Shown: positions 14,531 to 23,219, counted from the stretch's first letter. The stretch is 26,091 bases of DNA from JAKLFA01 sp038222225 (GCA_038222225.1 JBBRHV010000024.1:1-26091); one strand, 5' to 3'. Translations and numbers: made by a program. The notes: generated from the letters alone by a model not told the origin.

Positions 14531-16029
14531 AATTTCTGTTTTCCTTCAAGGCTGTTGATTTCATCGGAAACGGGCGGAAGGACAATAGAATGAGGGGGTA
14601 AAATTTCTATAGATACGAGGTGGTTGGTTTTAGGTTCAAGATAATAAACTTTGCCTGTAAGATCAGAATAATAGATGTATTTGCCTTTTTTCAGTTCTGC
14701 AATTTGAGCTTCGGCAGATTTTCCAGAGGTGTCAGTTTCCGCGAGATAAATGACGTTCGAATCCGTATAGACAATATGCGACTCGTTGTAGGCCCAAAAA
14801 ACCTGATTTATATTTTTTTTCCCGGTGACAATCCACTGAATAGAGGATTCTTTTACTGGTACTGCAGGATCGGATTCTGTCAGGCCAAGATCGACGCTGC
14901 CTATTTTGTTTTTTGTCCAAATCAAAAGCTTTTGATGCTTGTCATTCCATTTAAATCCTTTGATATCGTGTTCGGCTATTTTGAAGGGCGGTTGATTTAA
15001 CAAAAGGCTGCCGTTTTCTTCAGAGAACAAAACAATATTCCTTCTTGGAACAGATATTGCGATGTCATCTTTTGTTTTAGCAATGGGTAAGATGGAAGCT
15101 ATATTTGCGGGTGGTTCTTGCTTGGCGCCTTTATAATCCCATTTTTTGAAAGTTGAATCGAGAAGCAGCGTGTAGATTTCTTTGCTGAAAATTGTATAGG
15201 AGCGGACGTTGGTAATGATTTTTGGGTAAAGAGCCTTATCGTGTATGTTGAGGCGACTAATATTATTATTTTGAAGGAAGAAAATGTTTTTTTCGTCATC
15301 CGGATCCCAGAGGATTTTTTGAGGTGATTGAAGGAATAAGGCGCTGATATCCATAAAGAGAACGTCATTATTTTCAGCTTTCATCCAGAGAAATGATTCT
15401 TGCCGGTTAGCGGATATCTGAAAAATAAGAACAGGGCTGCCTTCAACAGTAAATATATTCAGAATTTTTGCGCTTGAATAAGGGGAATCATTCTTTAACA
15501 GCGGTTTAGGTGAGGAGTCTTTTGCGGGGAGGATTGATTCTGCACGTAATGCCTGTTCAAGCCCTTCGTATAATTGGAGGATGAAAAGGTCTTTCATGAG
15601 CGAGCCTTTGCGAACTAAAATCAGCGGAGTGTTTTCAAGAGGAATGAGTTCCTCGAAAGTCAGCGTAGATAGGTTTTCTTTTTTCCATTCTTCAGGGAGG
15701 AGCAATATCCGGTCTAATCTTATGGCCTTTCCTCCCCTAACAGTGATTTTTTTCTCAAATGGTCGATAGCCATCAAGAATAAGCTTGATCGAATATTCTC
15801 CAACCGGCAATTCTCTGAGTGTTGTCGGTGTTTTATTAGGGGTCAGGTTGTTGTTCAAGTAAACGGAGGCTAGCTGGGGTGCGCTTGAAAGATAGACAAG
15901 GCCTGTTTTCACAAGACTGTTTGTCGCAGGGCTATACGCTCGGCCGAGAACATATAATATTATGAGCGGGCAGCCGATAAGATAGATGATAGTAAAGAGA
16001 TAGAAGAGAATACGGCGTAATATTTTCAT
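14527..16029 (-). CDS. PEGA-domain protein, membrane-anchored, with propeller-like C-terminus
   Basis: The 500-residue protein has an N-terminal membrane segment (about 8-28) and a PEGA domain (about 43-110: VYLSSAPQLASVYLNNN, then PTTLRELPVGEYSIKLILDG and YRPFEKKITV). About 380 residues follow with repeated beta motifs (NIFFLQNNNISRLNIHDKAL, HIVYTDSNVIYLAETDTSGK, KYIYYSDLTGKVYYLEPKT) that look like a beta propeller. PEGA domains are often exported, surface- or sugar-associated modules. Being first in a two-gene unit with a GT2 synthase suggests a periplasmic partner in polysaccharide assembly (inferred). No strong ribosome site precedes the ATG. Confidence 0.75.
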   Translation of the reverse strand: MKILRRILFYLFTIIYLIGCPLIILYVLGRAYSPATNSLVKTGLVYLSSAPQLASVYLNNNLTPNKTPTTLRELPVGEYSIKLILDGYRPFEKKITVRGGKAIRLDRILLLPEEWKKENLSTLTFEELIPLENTPLILVRKGSLMKDLFILQLYEGLEQALRAESILPAKDSSPKPLLKNDSPYSSAKILNIFTVEGSPVLIFQISANRQESFLWMKAENNDVLFMDISALFLQSPQKILWDPDDEKNIFFLQNNNISRLNIHDKALYPKIITNVRSYTIFSKEIYTLLLDSTFKKWDYKGAKQEPPANIASILPIAKTKDDIAISVPRRNIVLFSEENGSLLLNQPPFKIAEHDIKGFKWNDKHQKLLIWTKNKIGSVDLGLTESDPAVPVKESSIQWIVTGKKNINQVFWAYNESHIVYTDSNVIYLAETDTSGKSAEAQIAELKKGKYIYYSDLTGKVYYLEPKTNHLVSIEILPPHSIVLPPVSDEINSLEGKQKL

Positions 16030-16060
16030 ATAATATTTTTCACGTGCATTATTTTTTGGT

Positions 16061-16069
16061 ATTATAGCA
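16061..16069 (-). promoter_or_regulatory. Extended -10 promoter for the PEGA-GT2 operon
   Basis: Read on the minus strand this is TGCTATAAT, a TGn-type extended -10 box 31 bases before the ATG. There is no clear -35, as expected for this promoter type. Confidence 0.5.
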
Positions 16070-16196
16070 AAACATAAGCAGAAAGCATCTTAATTCGGAA
16101 GCGTGTTATTTATTAAGGAAAAGCGAATAAATGGGGCAGGGTTCCGGCAGTGTTTGTTTTGCGAAACGGCTAAAAAAAACAAAAAAATTATTATTA

Positions 16197-16205
16197 TGTT
16201 AAAAT
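16197..16205 (+). promoter_or_regulatory. Extended -10 promoter, leaderless start for the ferritin-like operon
   Basis: TGTTAAAAT is a TGn-extended -10 with the ATG (16213) seven bases after it. There is no ribosome site in the AT-rich upstream stretch. The promoter faces away from the PEGA-GT2 promoter. Confidence 0.5.
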
Positions 16206-16212
16206 AAACCAT

Positions 16213-16434
16213 ATGACAAAAGAAGAGATTGTCGACAAATTGAAGCGGGCTTATGAAATGGAAGAAGTCATGGCAGGGATGCTGTTTGACGTGATCCGTA
16301 AGATTCTTCCGATTTCGGAGCTTTCCGAAGACAAACAAAAGCGGGTTGCGCAGATGCTGATGTCCATTCAGAAGGATACTTTGAAGCATGAGAAAATGGT
16401 TTTTGAACTCATTGAACAATGGTCAAGGAAATAA
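16213..16434 (+). CDS. Small ferritin-like half-bundle protein 1
   Basis: The 73 residues are predicted as two helices: one with acidic residues (LKRAYEMEEVMAGMLFDV, 10-27) and one with the ferritin-like pattern KDTLKHEKMVFELIE (54-68; D55, H59). This is half of a four-helix rubrerythrin/ferritin bundle. In the usual E-x-x-H motif the Glu is Thr here, so metal binding may be partial. It starts a five-gene run and is followed two bases later by a second copy of the same design. Pairing of the two products into one bundle is an inference. Confidence 0.55.
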   Translation: MTKEEIVDKLKRAYEMEEVMAGMLFDVIRKILPISELSEDKQKRVAQMLMSIQKDTLKHEKMVFELIEQWSRK

Positions 16435-16436
16435 CA

Positions 16437-16637
16437 ATGTCCCGTAATATTTTAGTTGAGCGTATACGGCAGCTTGCGGCAGCGGACCGAAATGCCTTTG
16501 ATGTTTATAATGACCTGCAGAACCAGGTGGAAGACGAGGGCTTAGCGCTCATCCTGCGGGAGATCGCAAAGGATGAAGCGCGCCATATGGCGGTTGAGAA
16601 AGAGTTGCTGGAGTTCCTGACGCAGCAGGAAGGATGA
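16437..16637 (+). CDS. Small ferritin-like half-bundle protein 2
   Basis: The 66 residues again form two helices: LVERIRQLAAADRNAFDVYN (6-25) and ALILREIAKDEARHMAVEKE (37-56). The second contains the complete E-x-x-H metal motif (D46, E47, H50) seen in rubrerythrins. AAGGAA ends six bases before the ATG at 16437, which decides this start over an in-frame ATG at 16419 inside the previous gene. The product aligns with the preceding protein in helix order and in the D-x-x-x-H spacing, so the two look like tandem duplicates. The GT2 gene begins 18 bases after its stop. Confidence 0.6.
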   Translation: MSRNILVERIRQLAAADRNAFDVYNDLQNQVEDEGLALILREIAKDEARHMAVEKELLEFLTQQEG

Positions 16638-16655
16638 GGAAGGCCTGTTAAAGCT

Positions 16656-17990
16656 ATGAAAAGCCGATTTCTAAAGGAATGGCTGAAGATCGCAGAGGTT
16701 ATTCTGACTTTCTTCATAGGCGCAACGTGCATTTTTTATCTTCTGTCCCTTCGCTGGCCGCTTTTTCTTCATATCAGTTATCATTTTATTGTCAGCATGC
16801 TCATGATCCAGGCGGCGTTGACCTACTGGTATACGGTCAGGGTTTTTAAGAGAGAAAAATTTATTCCTCGGCTGACATCAGAAAACAAGAAAATCCCCAG
16901 AACCACGTTTATCGTTACCGCATATTTGCCCAATGAGATTGAGGTCGTTGAAAAGAGCATCCTGAATATTTTGCAAAATATTGACCGCCCGGAGGACGGC
17001 ATCGAAGTCATTTTAGCCTATAATACGCCGCACATGGAACCGTTGGAGCTTAAACTTCGGGGAATGGTAATGCAGTGGCCCGAACTGATATTGGCGAATG
17101 CGCATAATTCCCGAAGTAAAAGTGAAAACCTCAATTATGCCCTCAGCTTGTCCAGTGGCGGGATGACTGTGCTTTTGGACTCGGATCATCTTGTGGCGCG
17201 GGATTGCCTTCGCCGGGCGTGGCGTTGGTTGGATGAAGGCTATGATGTGGTGCAGGGCCGCTGCAAAGTGCGCAATGCCGACCGGGGGTTTGTACCTCAG
17301 CTGGTTGAGGTCGAATTTGAGGGTATCTACGGCATACAACATCCTTCAAAATCGATCATTTTTGACACGACTTTATTCGGCGGTTCCAACGGGTATTGGA
17401 AAAGTTCAGTCATTAGGAAGGTCAAATTTCTGCCGCAGATGCTGACAGAGGACATTGACAGCACGTTGAGGGGAGTCTTGGCGGGATATCGTTTTGTTCA
17501 TGACCGCAGTATTATTTCTTCGGAACTGGCACCGGTGAGTATTTGGGGTTTATGGTTTCAGCGGAAACGATGGGCTCAGGGATGGTTTCAATGCTCATTT
17601 AAGTATCAGTCTGATATATGGAAAACACAGTATCTCAATTTCGGGCAAAAGTTTATATGGACAACGCTTTTGCTCTGGCGTGTTTTTTATGACGTGACGA
17701 GCACGTTTTTGTTCCCGGTCGTGTTCGCGTTCTGGCTTAAGGAGGGCGCGGTCAAGTTTCCCATGAACGCCTATTTGGGTTTTGCTTTGATTTTTACATT
17801 GGTCAGCGGGCCTTTTCAGGTGATCGCAGCCTACAAAAATGCATCACAGCCGAGGGGGCCGCTTGTGCGCTATATTGTGTATATGTTGTTCGTTTGGCCG
17901 TATACTTTATTTAAAACGTTTGTTCATATGGTAGCTATTCGGGATGAGTTGCTCGGAGAAAGAGCATGGGTTCTTTCCAGACGGGACTAA
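16656..17990 (+). CDS. GT2 polysaccharide synthase (YaiP/PgaC-like)
   Basis: The 444 residues have two N-terminal membrane helices (about 12-62), a GT2 domain with D175-S-D177, the acid TED at 264-266 in LTEDIDSTLRG, and QRKRW at 302-306 (Q-x-x-R-W). At least two C-terminal helices follow (about 335-430). The motif set is that of processive inner-membrane beta-glycosyltransferases. The next gene encodes an outer-membrane TPR barrel, so the product is probably an exported exopolysaccharide. The sugar cannot be told from sequence. AGGAAGG lies somewhat far upstream (about 14 bases). Three bases separate its stop from the next ATG. Confidence 0.85.
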   Translation: MKSRFLKEWLKIAEVILTFFIGATCIFYLLSLRWPLFLHISYHFIVSMLMIQAALTYWYTVRVFKREKFIPRLTSENKKIPRTTFIVTAYLPNEIEVVEKSILNILQNIDRPEDGIEVILAYNTPHMEPLELKLRGMVMQWPELILANAHNSRSKSENLNYALSLSSGGMTVLLDSDHLVARDCLRRAWRWLDEGYDVVQGRCKVRNADRGFVPQLVEVEFEGIYGIQHPSKSIIFDTTLFGGSNGYWKSSVIRKVKFLPQMLTEDIDSTLRGVLAGYRFVHDRSIISSELAPVSIWGLWFQRKRWAQGWFQCSFKYQSDIWKTQYLNFGQKFIWTTLLLWRVFYDVTSTFLFPVVFAFWLKEGAVKFPMNAYLGFALIFTLVSGPFQVIAAYKNASQPRGPLVRYIVYMLFVWPYTLFKTFVHMVAIRDELLGERAWVLSRRD

Positions 17991-17993
17991 AAT

Positions 17994-19748
17994 ATGAAGC
18001 AGAATAAAATTATCGGTATTGTCGCGGGAATCCTTTTTTTATGGGCCGCTTCGTCGATGGCAGAGGGCCCTGACCCGTCAGTGAACGAAGCGCGGGCTTT
18101 GGTTGAGCAAAAGGCTTATGACGCGGCACTTGGGATGTATGAAAAAATTTCAGATCAATTACGCAGTCAGCCGGGATTGTTAATTGAGTGGGCGCGGGTT
18201 TATACTTACGCAGACCGTCATTCTCAGGCGATCGAACTTTTTGAGGACGTCAGGAAAAGATATCCGGAGCATGAGAAGGAAATTCTAAAGGAGTTGGCTG
18301 ATCAGTATAAATGGAACGGACAGTTCGGGCAGGCGATCGGCACGTATAAAAAGGCGCTTGAATTCAACACGGACGATTTTGGGACCGCAACAGGATTAGC
18401 CGAGGCATTAGCCTGGGATCATCGTTATCAGGAGGCCATCGCCGAATATGATCTGATTTTGCAAACGAATCCGAATTCGATCCCGGCCTTGCTGGGCAAG
18501 GCGGAAGTCCTCAGTTGGGAGGACCGGCTGGAGAAGGCCAATCAGCTGTATGAGAAAGTTTTGACATTGGATTCCCTGAATCTTTCCGCACAGAACGGGT
18601 TGGCGCGGAATGCGGTTTGGCAAGGGTATCATCAGCAGGGCATTCGGCGGTACCTTCAGATCCTCAGGGAAAATGAGGGCAATTCGGACAGTCTGGAGGG
18701 ACTTGCGTTTGCCTACCATTGGGATGGCCAAGAAGGGCAGGCGTTAAAAACATTGGATGATTTACTGCCGGCGCATCCAGAGCGCAAGGCCGCTTCGGAT
18801 TTGTTTGGTCAGATCCAGGGGCTTAAGGCGTTCCATGTCAATCAATCCAATCGTTATTCGCAAGACACAAATGAGTTGGCGGTCTATTCGTCCCGGTGGC
18901 ACGGGGGGCGATTTTTCAATGACAAGGCGGCCTGGGGTACGACCTATGAATGGGCCAGATACCGCCAGACCGGCAAGCCGGTTTTAGAGGCTGAACGCGG
19001 CGGGATTGATCTGCAGGAGCGGTTCAATGAATATTGGGAGGCGAATACATATCTGTATGTGACAAAATACAGCGCGAACGGATTTACACCGCTGACGACG
19101 AACACGTGGCTGACGCTTCGGCCGGATGATTTCTGGAGATTGGATTTTGGTTATGACCGTGAAACATTTGAGGATATTACGGCGTTAGATAGAAAAATTA
19201 TTGTAGATAGCGGAGTTTTGTCCGTGGATTTACGGCCGGACCGTTTCTGGCTTTTTTCGAGCAAATATAAGCGCGGCAGTTATTCCGACGGGAATACGCA
19301 AGACACGGTTTTTTCTAGGGTGGAATTTCGTTTGCGGCAAACCACCCCGTACGTAAAACTTTATTTCAATGATTATTTTTCCCGCTGGGGGGAACAGAAA
19401 GATAGCGGTTATTTTAATCCGCATTCCATTCATTCGGATGCTATTGGGATTTATAGCAGTTGGCAGATGAGGCCGCGGTTATTTGCGGAGGGACAGACAT
19501 CTGTTGGTTTTGAAACACAGGACCCCAAATCCAATCATCCGACGTATTTCTCTGCCGTGGGATTGGCGTATCAGTTTCAGCCGGATTGGTCGGTGTCTTT
19601 GCGGGGAGAATATTTTGACGCCCAAGACAGCAACCCGGCAAAAGATTATTCCAAATATACAATATGGCTGGGAGTGAGATATAACTTCGGCCAAGAGCCT
19701 CAGCGCGTCTATGAGGGGCAGCAGCCTCAGAGGCCGACGGCGCGTTAA
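17994..19748 (+). CDS. TPR plus outer-membrane beta-barrel export protein (YaiO/PgaA-like)
   Basis: The 584 residues begin with a signal peptide (to about residue 23, SSMA). Six to seven TPR units follow (about 30-265; for example WARVYTYADRHSQAIELFED and AEALAWDHRYQEAIAEYDLI). A C-terminal barrel (about 285-570) has alternating aromatic strands (YWEANTYLYVTKY, FWRLDFGYDRETF, WSVSLRGEYFDA, YTIWLGVRYNF). The final strand ends in F, with a 16-residue Gln/Pro-rich tail beyond it. This is the arrangement of PgaA and of YaiO-type proteins: a periplasmic TPR part that binds polymer and synthase, then an outer-membrane pore. It lies directly after the GT2 synthase (three-base gap). No deacetylase or c-di-GMP protein is seen in the operon. 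Confidence 0.83.
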   Translation: MKQNKIIGIVAGILFLWAASSMAEGPDPSVNEARALVEQKAYDAALGMYEKISDQLRSQPGLLIEWARVYTYADRHSQAIELFEDVRKRYPEHEKEILKELADQYKWNGQFGQAIGTYKKALEFNTDDFGTATGLAEALAWDHRYQEAIAEYDLILQTNPNSIPALLGKAEVLSWEDRLEKANQLYEKVLTLDSLNLSAQNGLARNAVWQGYHQQGIRRYLQILRENEGNSDSLEGLAFAYHWDGQEGQALKTLDDLLPAHPERKAASDLFGQIQGLKAFHVNQSNRYSQDTNELAVYSSRWHGGRFFNDKAAWGTTYEWARYRQTGKPVLEAERGGIDLQERFNEYWEANTYLYVTKYSANGFTPLTTNTWLTLRPDDFWRLDFGYDRETFEDITALDRKIIVDSGVLSVDLRPDRFWLFSSKYKRGSYSDGNTQDTVFSRVEFRLRQTTPYVKLYFNDYFSRWGEQKDSGYFNPHSIHSDAIGIYSSWQMRPRLFAEGQTSVGFETQDPKSNHPTYFSAVGLAYQFQPDWSVSLRGEYFDAQDSNPAKDYSKYTIWLGVRYNFGQEPQRVYEGQQPQRPTAR

Positions 19749-19781
19749 CAAGAGGGCAGGAAGAAGTTAGAAAAGGCAAGG

Positions 19782-20483
19782 ATGGCTGAGCAAAAAAAAA
19801 TACCAAAAAAATATCAGCCGAAAGGATTTGAGATCCTTTACGAGGACCGGGATGTGATCGTTGGGAATAAGGCCCCGGGGGTTTTGACAGTTGCTGCCTT
19901 ATGGAACAAGGAAAAGACGGTGCATGCCGCCTTGAATCAGTATGTTCGCAAAGGCAATTCAAAATCACGAAAGTGCGTGTATGTTGTTCATCGCTTAGAC
20001 CAAGATACATCTGGAGTGCTGATCTTCGCCAAAACAGAACAAGCGCAAAATGTTTTGAAGGATCATTGGAAGACGACGGCAAAGACTTATTATGCGATTG
20101 TGCATGGGCGGCTTGCTGAAAAGGCTGCTACGCTTTCGAGTTATTTGCTTGAGGATGATGATTATGTTATGCATTCGACGTCGGACAAGAAACAAGGGAA
20201 ATTGTCGTATACCGCCTATGCCGTGCTTAAAGAAACGGCGAAATATAGTTTAGTCAAAATCGATCTTTTGACCGGAAGGAAAAATCAAATACGGGTGCAT
20301 TTTGCAGATTTGGGCCACCCGTTGGTGGGGGATGCAAAGTACGGAAGAGAAGGGACGAAAGACGGACGATTGGCACTGCATTCGCAGTCCATTTCTTTTA
20401 AGCATCCGTTTAGCGGAGAACGGCTCACTTTTGCGGCACGAGTGCCGGAGTATTTCAGGGGATTGGTGGAGTACGATTACTGA
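19782..20483 (+). CDS. RluA-family pseudouridine synthase
   Basis: The 233 residues contain HRLDQDTSG (70-78) with the catalytic Asp 73 and the RluA core motifs KTYYAIVHG, LTGRKNQIRVHFADLGHP and VGDAKYG. No S4 domain precedes the catalytic domain, so it is of the short RluA/YciL-like kind acting on rRNA or tRNA uridines; the target site cannot be told. It starts 33 bases after the barrel gene and may share its mRNA, but the function is unrelated to export. Confidence 0.93.
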   Translation: MAEQKKIPKKYQPKGFEILYEDRDVIVGNKAPGVLTVAALWNKEKTVHAALNQYVRKGNSKSRKCVYVVHRLDQDTSGVLIFAKTEQAQNVLKDHWKTTAKTYYAIVHGRLAEKAATLSSYLLEDDDYVMHSTSDKKQGKLSYTAYAVLKETAKYSLVKIDLLTGRKNQIRVHFADLGHPLVGDAKYGREGTKDGRLALHSQSISFKHPFSGERLTFAARVPEYFRGLVEYDY

Positions 20484-20567
20484 GCTGTCGCGCCGCCAGA
20501 AGGCGATGCTGCCGAAAAGACGGGGTTTTTGTTAAAAACGTATTTTCGACCGCGATGATAATGGGGC

Positions 20568-20596
20568 TTGTATATTTTTATTGTTGGGGTTATAAT
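20568..20596 (+). promoter_or_regulatory. Promoter upstream of the zinc-ribbon gene
   Basis: TTGTAT (20568-20573), a 17-base spacer and TATAAT (20591-20596) form a good promoter. It lies about 165 bases before the ATG at 20760, so the zinc-ribbon gene would have a long leader, or the small frame at 20619 is made first. Confidence 0.55.
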
Positions 20597-20618
20597 GTTT
20601 CCTTGAAAGGTTTTGAAA

Positions 20619-20711
20619 ATGGGCAGGCGTGCAAAAGTGTATGGAGATAAAGTATTGTCCCCTATTTCATTCTCCCGATTCAACCAATCATTGTTCAACA
20701 CAGAAGTTTAA
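20619..20711 (+). CDS. Possible 30-residue small protein
   Basis: ATG 20619 follows AAAGG by nine bases and lies just behind a good promoter. The peptide (MGRRAKVYGDKVLSPISFSR and ten more residues) has no known relatives. It could be a leader peptide for the zinc-ribbon gene or a chance frame. Support comes only from position. Confidence 0.22.
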   Translation: MGRRAKVYGDKVLSPISFSRFNQSLFNTEV

Positions 20712-20759
20712 TTAATAACCGATGCCTCATAAGAGGTGTCACAAAACAATGGAGAAGAT

Positions 20760-20918
20760 ATGGCTTTTCAAGGTGGTTACGACAGAGGATCAAGAGAAAT
20801 GCATAAGGCTGTTTGTGCCGACTGCAAAAAGGAATGTGATGTTCCTTTCAAACCGAGAGAAGATCGTCCGGTTTATTGCAAGGATTGCTTTTCAAAGCAC
20901 AAAGATAATCGTCGCTAA
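20760..20918 (+). CDS. Small CxxC zinc-ribbon protein
   Basis: The 52 residues have two knuckles, CADCKKEC (19-26) and CKDC (41-44), linked by VPFKPREDRPVY. This layout is seen in small zinc-ribbon proteins common in candidate-phylum genomes. The N-terminus is short and Gly-rich. It probably binds nucleic acid or a protein partner; no specific role is known. GGAG lies four bases before the ATG at 20760, which is why I prefer it over 20736. Confidence 0.7.
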   Translation: MAFQGGYDRGSREMHKAVCADCKKECDVPFKPREDRPVYCKDCFSKHKDNRR

Positions 20919-20962
20919 AGAAAACGAAGTTTTTTTTAAAGTTTGATGAAAATCTAACGATG

Positions 20963-20997
20963 AAACCCCTTACACCTGTATAGGATGCAAGGGGTTT
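20963..20997 (+). terminator. Hairpin terminator after the zinc-ribbon gene
   Basis: AAACCCCTT (20963-20971) pairs with AAGGGGTTT (20989-20997), with CCT/AGG able to pair inside the loop. The T-run after it is poor (GTCGTTT). Confidence 0.6.
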
Positions 20998-21214
20998 GTC
21001 GTTTATCAGCCCTTGCGTCTGGGTTTGTCCGGTTGGAAAGATGGGATAGGCCCTCCGCGCGCAGCTTTGCGAGACAAAACTGCTGGGCAGGGAATCAGGG
21101 GGTCATTTAGAAGAGGACCGCCGATTCTACTTAGCGGATTCCATGGCGTTTGGATCAAAGGTGGGCTTCTTAAGCGGTTGCCTTAAGGATGGGGAAGGGG
21201 TTTAAAAGGAAATT
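20998..21214 (+). promoter_or_regulatory. Leader region of the ABC-F gene
   Basis: No gene is seen. A small hairpin, CTTAAG (21169-21174) with CTTAAG (21182-21187), lies 27 bases before the ABC-F ATG, and AAAGGA precedes the start. Some ABC-F genes are controlled by leader attenuation, but no leader peptide or terminator pair is clear here. Confidence 0.25.
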
Positions 21215-23122
21215 ATGGCACTCATGAGTTTGCAGGACATTTCGCTCGCTTTTGGCGGGCCGTTGGTTTTTGATCAGTTGACGCTGCACTTGGAACCGGG
21301 AGAGCGGGTGGCGCTGCTCGGCCGTAACGGTGTGGGGAAGACGACGCTGATGAAGGTGATGGCCAGCCAACTGGGCATTGATAGCGGTGAGATCGTGATT
21401 CAAAAAGGGATCAAGGTCGCCCACTTAGCTCAAGAGATCCCGTTGGATATCAAGGGAACGGTTTTTGATGTGGTTCTTGCCGGGTTAGGTCAGCGGGCTG
21501 AACTTTTAAGTCACTATCATCATGTCAGTTTGCAGCTGCATACTGAGCATACTCCAAAATTAATGAGGCAGCTAGACGCTTTGCAATCGGAATTGGACCG
21601 GACCGGCGGCTGGGATATCAGCAACCAGGTTGATGAGGTTATTTCCCGGATGAAACTTGATCCCGACGGTGATTTCGAACAGTTATCCGGCGGACAAAGA
21701 CGGCGGGTTCTTTTGGCAAAGGCGTTGGTCCTCAAACCGGAGGTCCTGCTGTTGGATGAGCCGACCAATCATTTGGACATTGAATCGATTGATTGGCTGG
21801 AAAGTTTTTTGTTGAATTATTCCGGCACTATATTTTTTGTCACTCACGACCGAACGTTCATGACGCATTTGGCCACGCGGATCATCGAACTTGACCGCGG
21901 AAAGCTTTTTAGCTGGGCCTGTGATTATCAGACCTTTTTAGAACGGAAAAAGATGGTTTTGGAAATTGAGGAAGCCCAGCGTGAAGATTTTGATCGAAGA
22001 TTATCCAGGGAAGAAGTTTGGATCCGGCAGGGTGTTAAGGCCCGGCGGACCCGTAATGAAGGACGAGTGAAAGCGCTGGAGCGGATGAGGCGGGAAAAGG
22101 CGGCAGAACGACAGGTCATAGGAAATGTGCGGATGCAGACGCATGAGGCTGATCCGTCCGGTCATTTGGTCATCAAGGCCTCGCATTTGGCGTTCAGTTA
22201 CGGGGAAAACTGTTTGATCCGTGATTTTTCAGCCCAGATCATGCGTGGGGATAGAATCGGCGTGATTGGACCCAACGGAAGCGGTAAAACAACATTTCTC
22301 CGGGTTCTTTTGGGACAACTGGCAGCCGAAAAAGGCAAAGTGCGCTTTGGCACGAAACTGGAAGTTTCCTATTATGATCAGCTTCGGGAGCAATTGGACG
22401 GGGAAAAGACCGTTATGCAGAACATCTGCGGCGATAGTGATACCCTTGTGATCAACGGAAAACCAAAACATATCATCAGTTATCTGCAGGAGTTTCTTTT
22501 TTCGCCGGATCGGGCCCGCACGCCGGTCAAAGTCCTTTCCGGAGGCGAACGTAATCGGCTTTTGCTGGCCCGGCTTTTTATCCGGCCGTCCAATGTCCTG
22601 GTCATGGATGAGCCGACCAATGATCTGGATATCGAAACCTTAGAACTCTTGGAAGAATTGCTTTTGGAATATTCCGGAACACTGCTTCTGGTCAGCCATG
22701 ACCGTTCTTTTTTGAACAATGTCGTCACTTCGATGTTTGTTCTGGAAGGACAGGGCGAAATCAGCGAGTACCCGGGCGGATATGACGAGTGGTTGAATCA
22801 GCGTAAGCCCGTTGTTGTGCCTGGAAGAGTCAAGAGCATTACAGACAAAGAGAGCGTAAAGACGGAGAAGCCCCGCATCCTGCGCAAACTGTCCTTTAAA
22901 GAGGAACGTGAATTAGCAGACCTGCCGGTTAAAATTGAAAAACTTGAGGCCGAGCAAGATGCGTTGTACGGTATTTTGGCGGATGTTGATTTTTATAAAA
23001 AAGACGCAAAAGAAATCCTTCAAACCAAGGCAAAGCTTGAGTCCGTCGAAGATGAGCTGCTTGCCGCTTTTGAGCGATGGGAATATTTGGAGCAATCGAA
23101 AAACGGAGAACCTCAAGGATGA
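21215..23122 (+). CDS. ABC-F family ATPase, Uup-like
   Basis: The 635 residues hold two ABC domains without membrane segments. Domain 1 has Walker A GRNGVGKTT (36-44), signature LSGGQRRR and Walker B LLLDEPTNHLD. Domain 2 has GPNGSGKTT, LSGGERNRL and VLVMDEPTNDLD. Between them is the ABC-F linker, a long basic helix pair (YQTFLERKKMVLEIEEAQRE, then ARRTRNEGRVKALERMRREK). The last 75 residues form a coiled coil (LADLPVKIEKLEAEQDALYG onward) as in Uup, where it binds nucleic acid. ABC-F proteins act on the ribosome (stalling relief, assembly, in some cases drug protection) using ATP. Uup-like length and tail argue for a housekeeping role rather than an antibiotic-resistance factor. Confidence 0.93.
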   Translation: MALMSLQDISLAFGGPLVFDQLTLHLEPGERVALLGRNGVGKTTLMKVMASQLGIDSGEIVIQKGIKVAHLAQEIPLDIKGTVFDVVLAGLGQRAELLSHYHHVSLQLHTEHTPKLMRQLDALQSELDRTGGWDISNQVDEVISRMKLDPDGDFEQLSGGQRRRVLLAKALVLKPEVLLLDEPTNHLDIESIDWLESFLLNYSGTIFFVTHDRTFMTHLATRIIELDRGKLFSWACDYQTFLERKKMVLEIEEAQREDFDRRLSREEVWIRQGVKARRTRNEGRVKALERMRREKAAERQVIGNVRMQTHEADPSGHLVIKASHLAFSYGENCLIRDFSAQIMRGDRIGVIGPNGSGKTTFLRVLLGQLAAEKGKVRFGTKLEVSYYDQLREQLDGEKTVMQNICGDSDTLVINGKPKHIISYLQEFLFSPDRARTPVKVLSGGERNRLLLARLFIRPSNVLVMDEPTNDLDIETLELLEELLLEYSGTLLLVSHDRSFLNNVVTSMFVLEGQGEISEYPGGYDEWLNQRKPVVVPGRVKSITDKESVKTEKPRILRKLSFKEERELADLPVKIEKLEAEQDALYGILADVDFYKKDAKEILQTKAKLESVEDELLAAFERWEYLEQSKNGEPQG

Positions 23123-23134
23123 TTTTTGCAGTTG

Positions 23135-23153
23135 AAGACAGGCTGTCTTTTTT
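23135..23153 (+). terminator. Intrinsic terminator after the ABC-F gene
   Basis: AAGAC and GTCTT pair around AGGCT, followed directly by a T-run. It lies 12 bases after the stop. Confidence 0.65.
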
Positions 23154-23219
23154 AACGAGACCCTTCTTAGAATCATCCGTCCCTGAGGAATAGTTATAGT
23201 AATTACACCCGGAAAGGGG

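Noticed and set aside
16131..16202. 23-codon frame behind AAGGAAAAG in the divergent promoter region
   Set aside because: Its end is poly-A/T low-complexity sequence and overlaps the promoter of the ferritin-like gene; more likely part of a repeat.
19441..20082. 213-residue minus-strand frame across the barrel and RluA genes
   Set aside because: It overlaps two clear genes on the other strand and has a composition typical of antisense frames.
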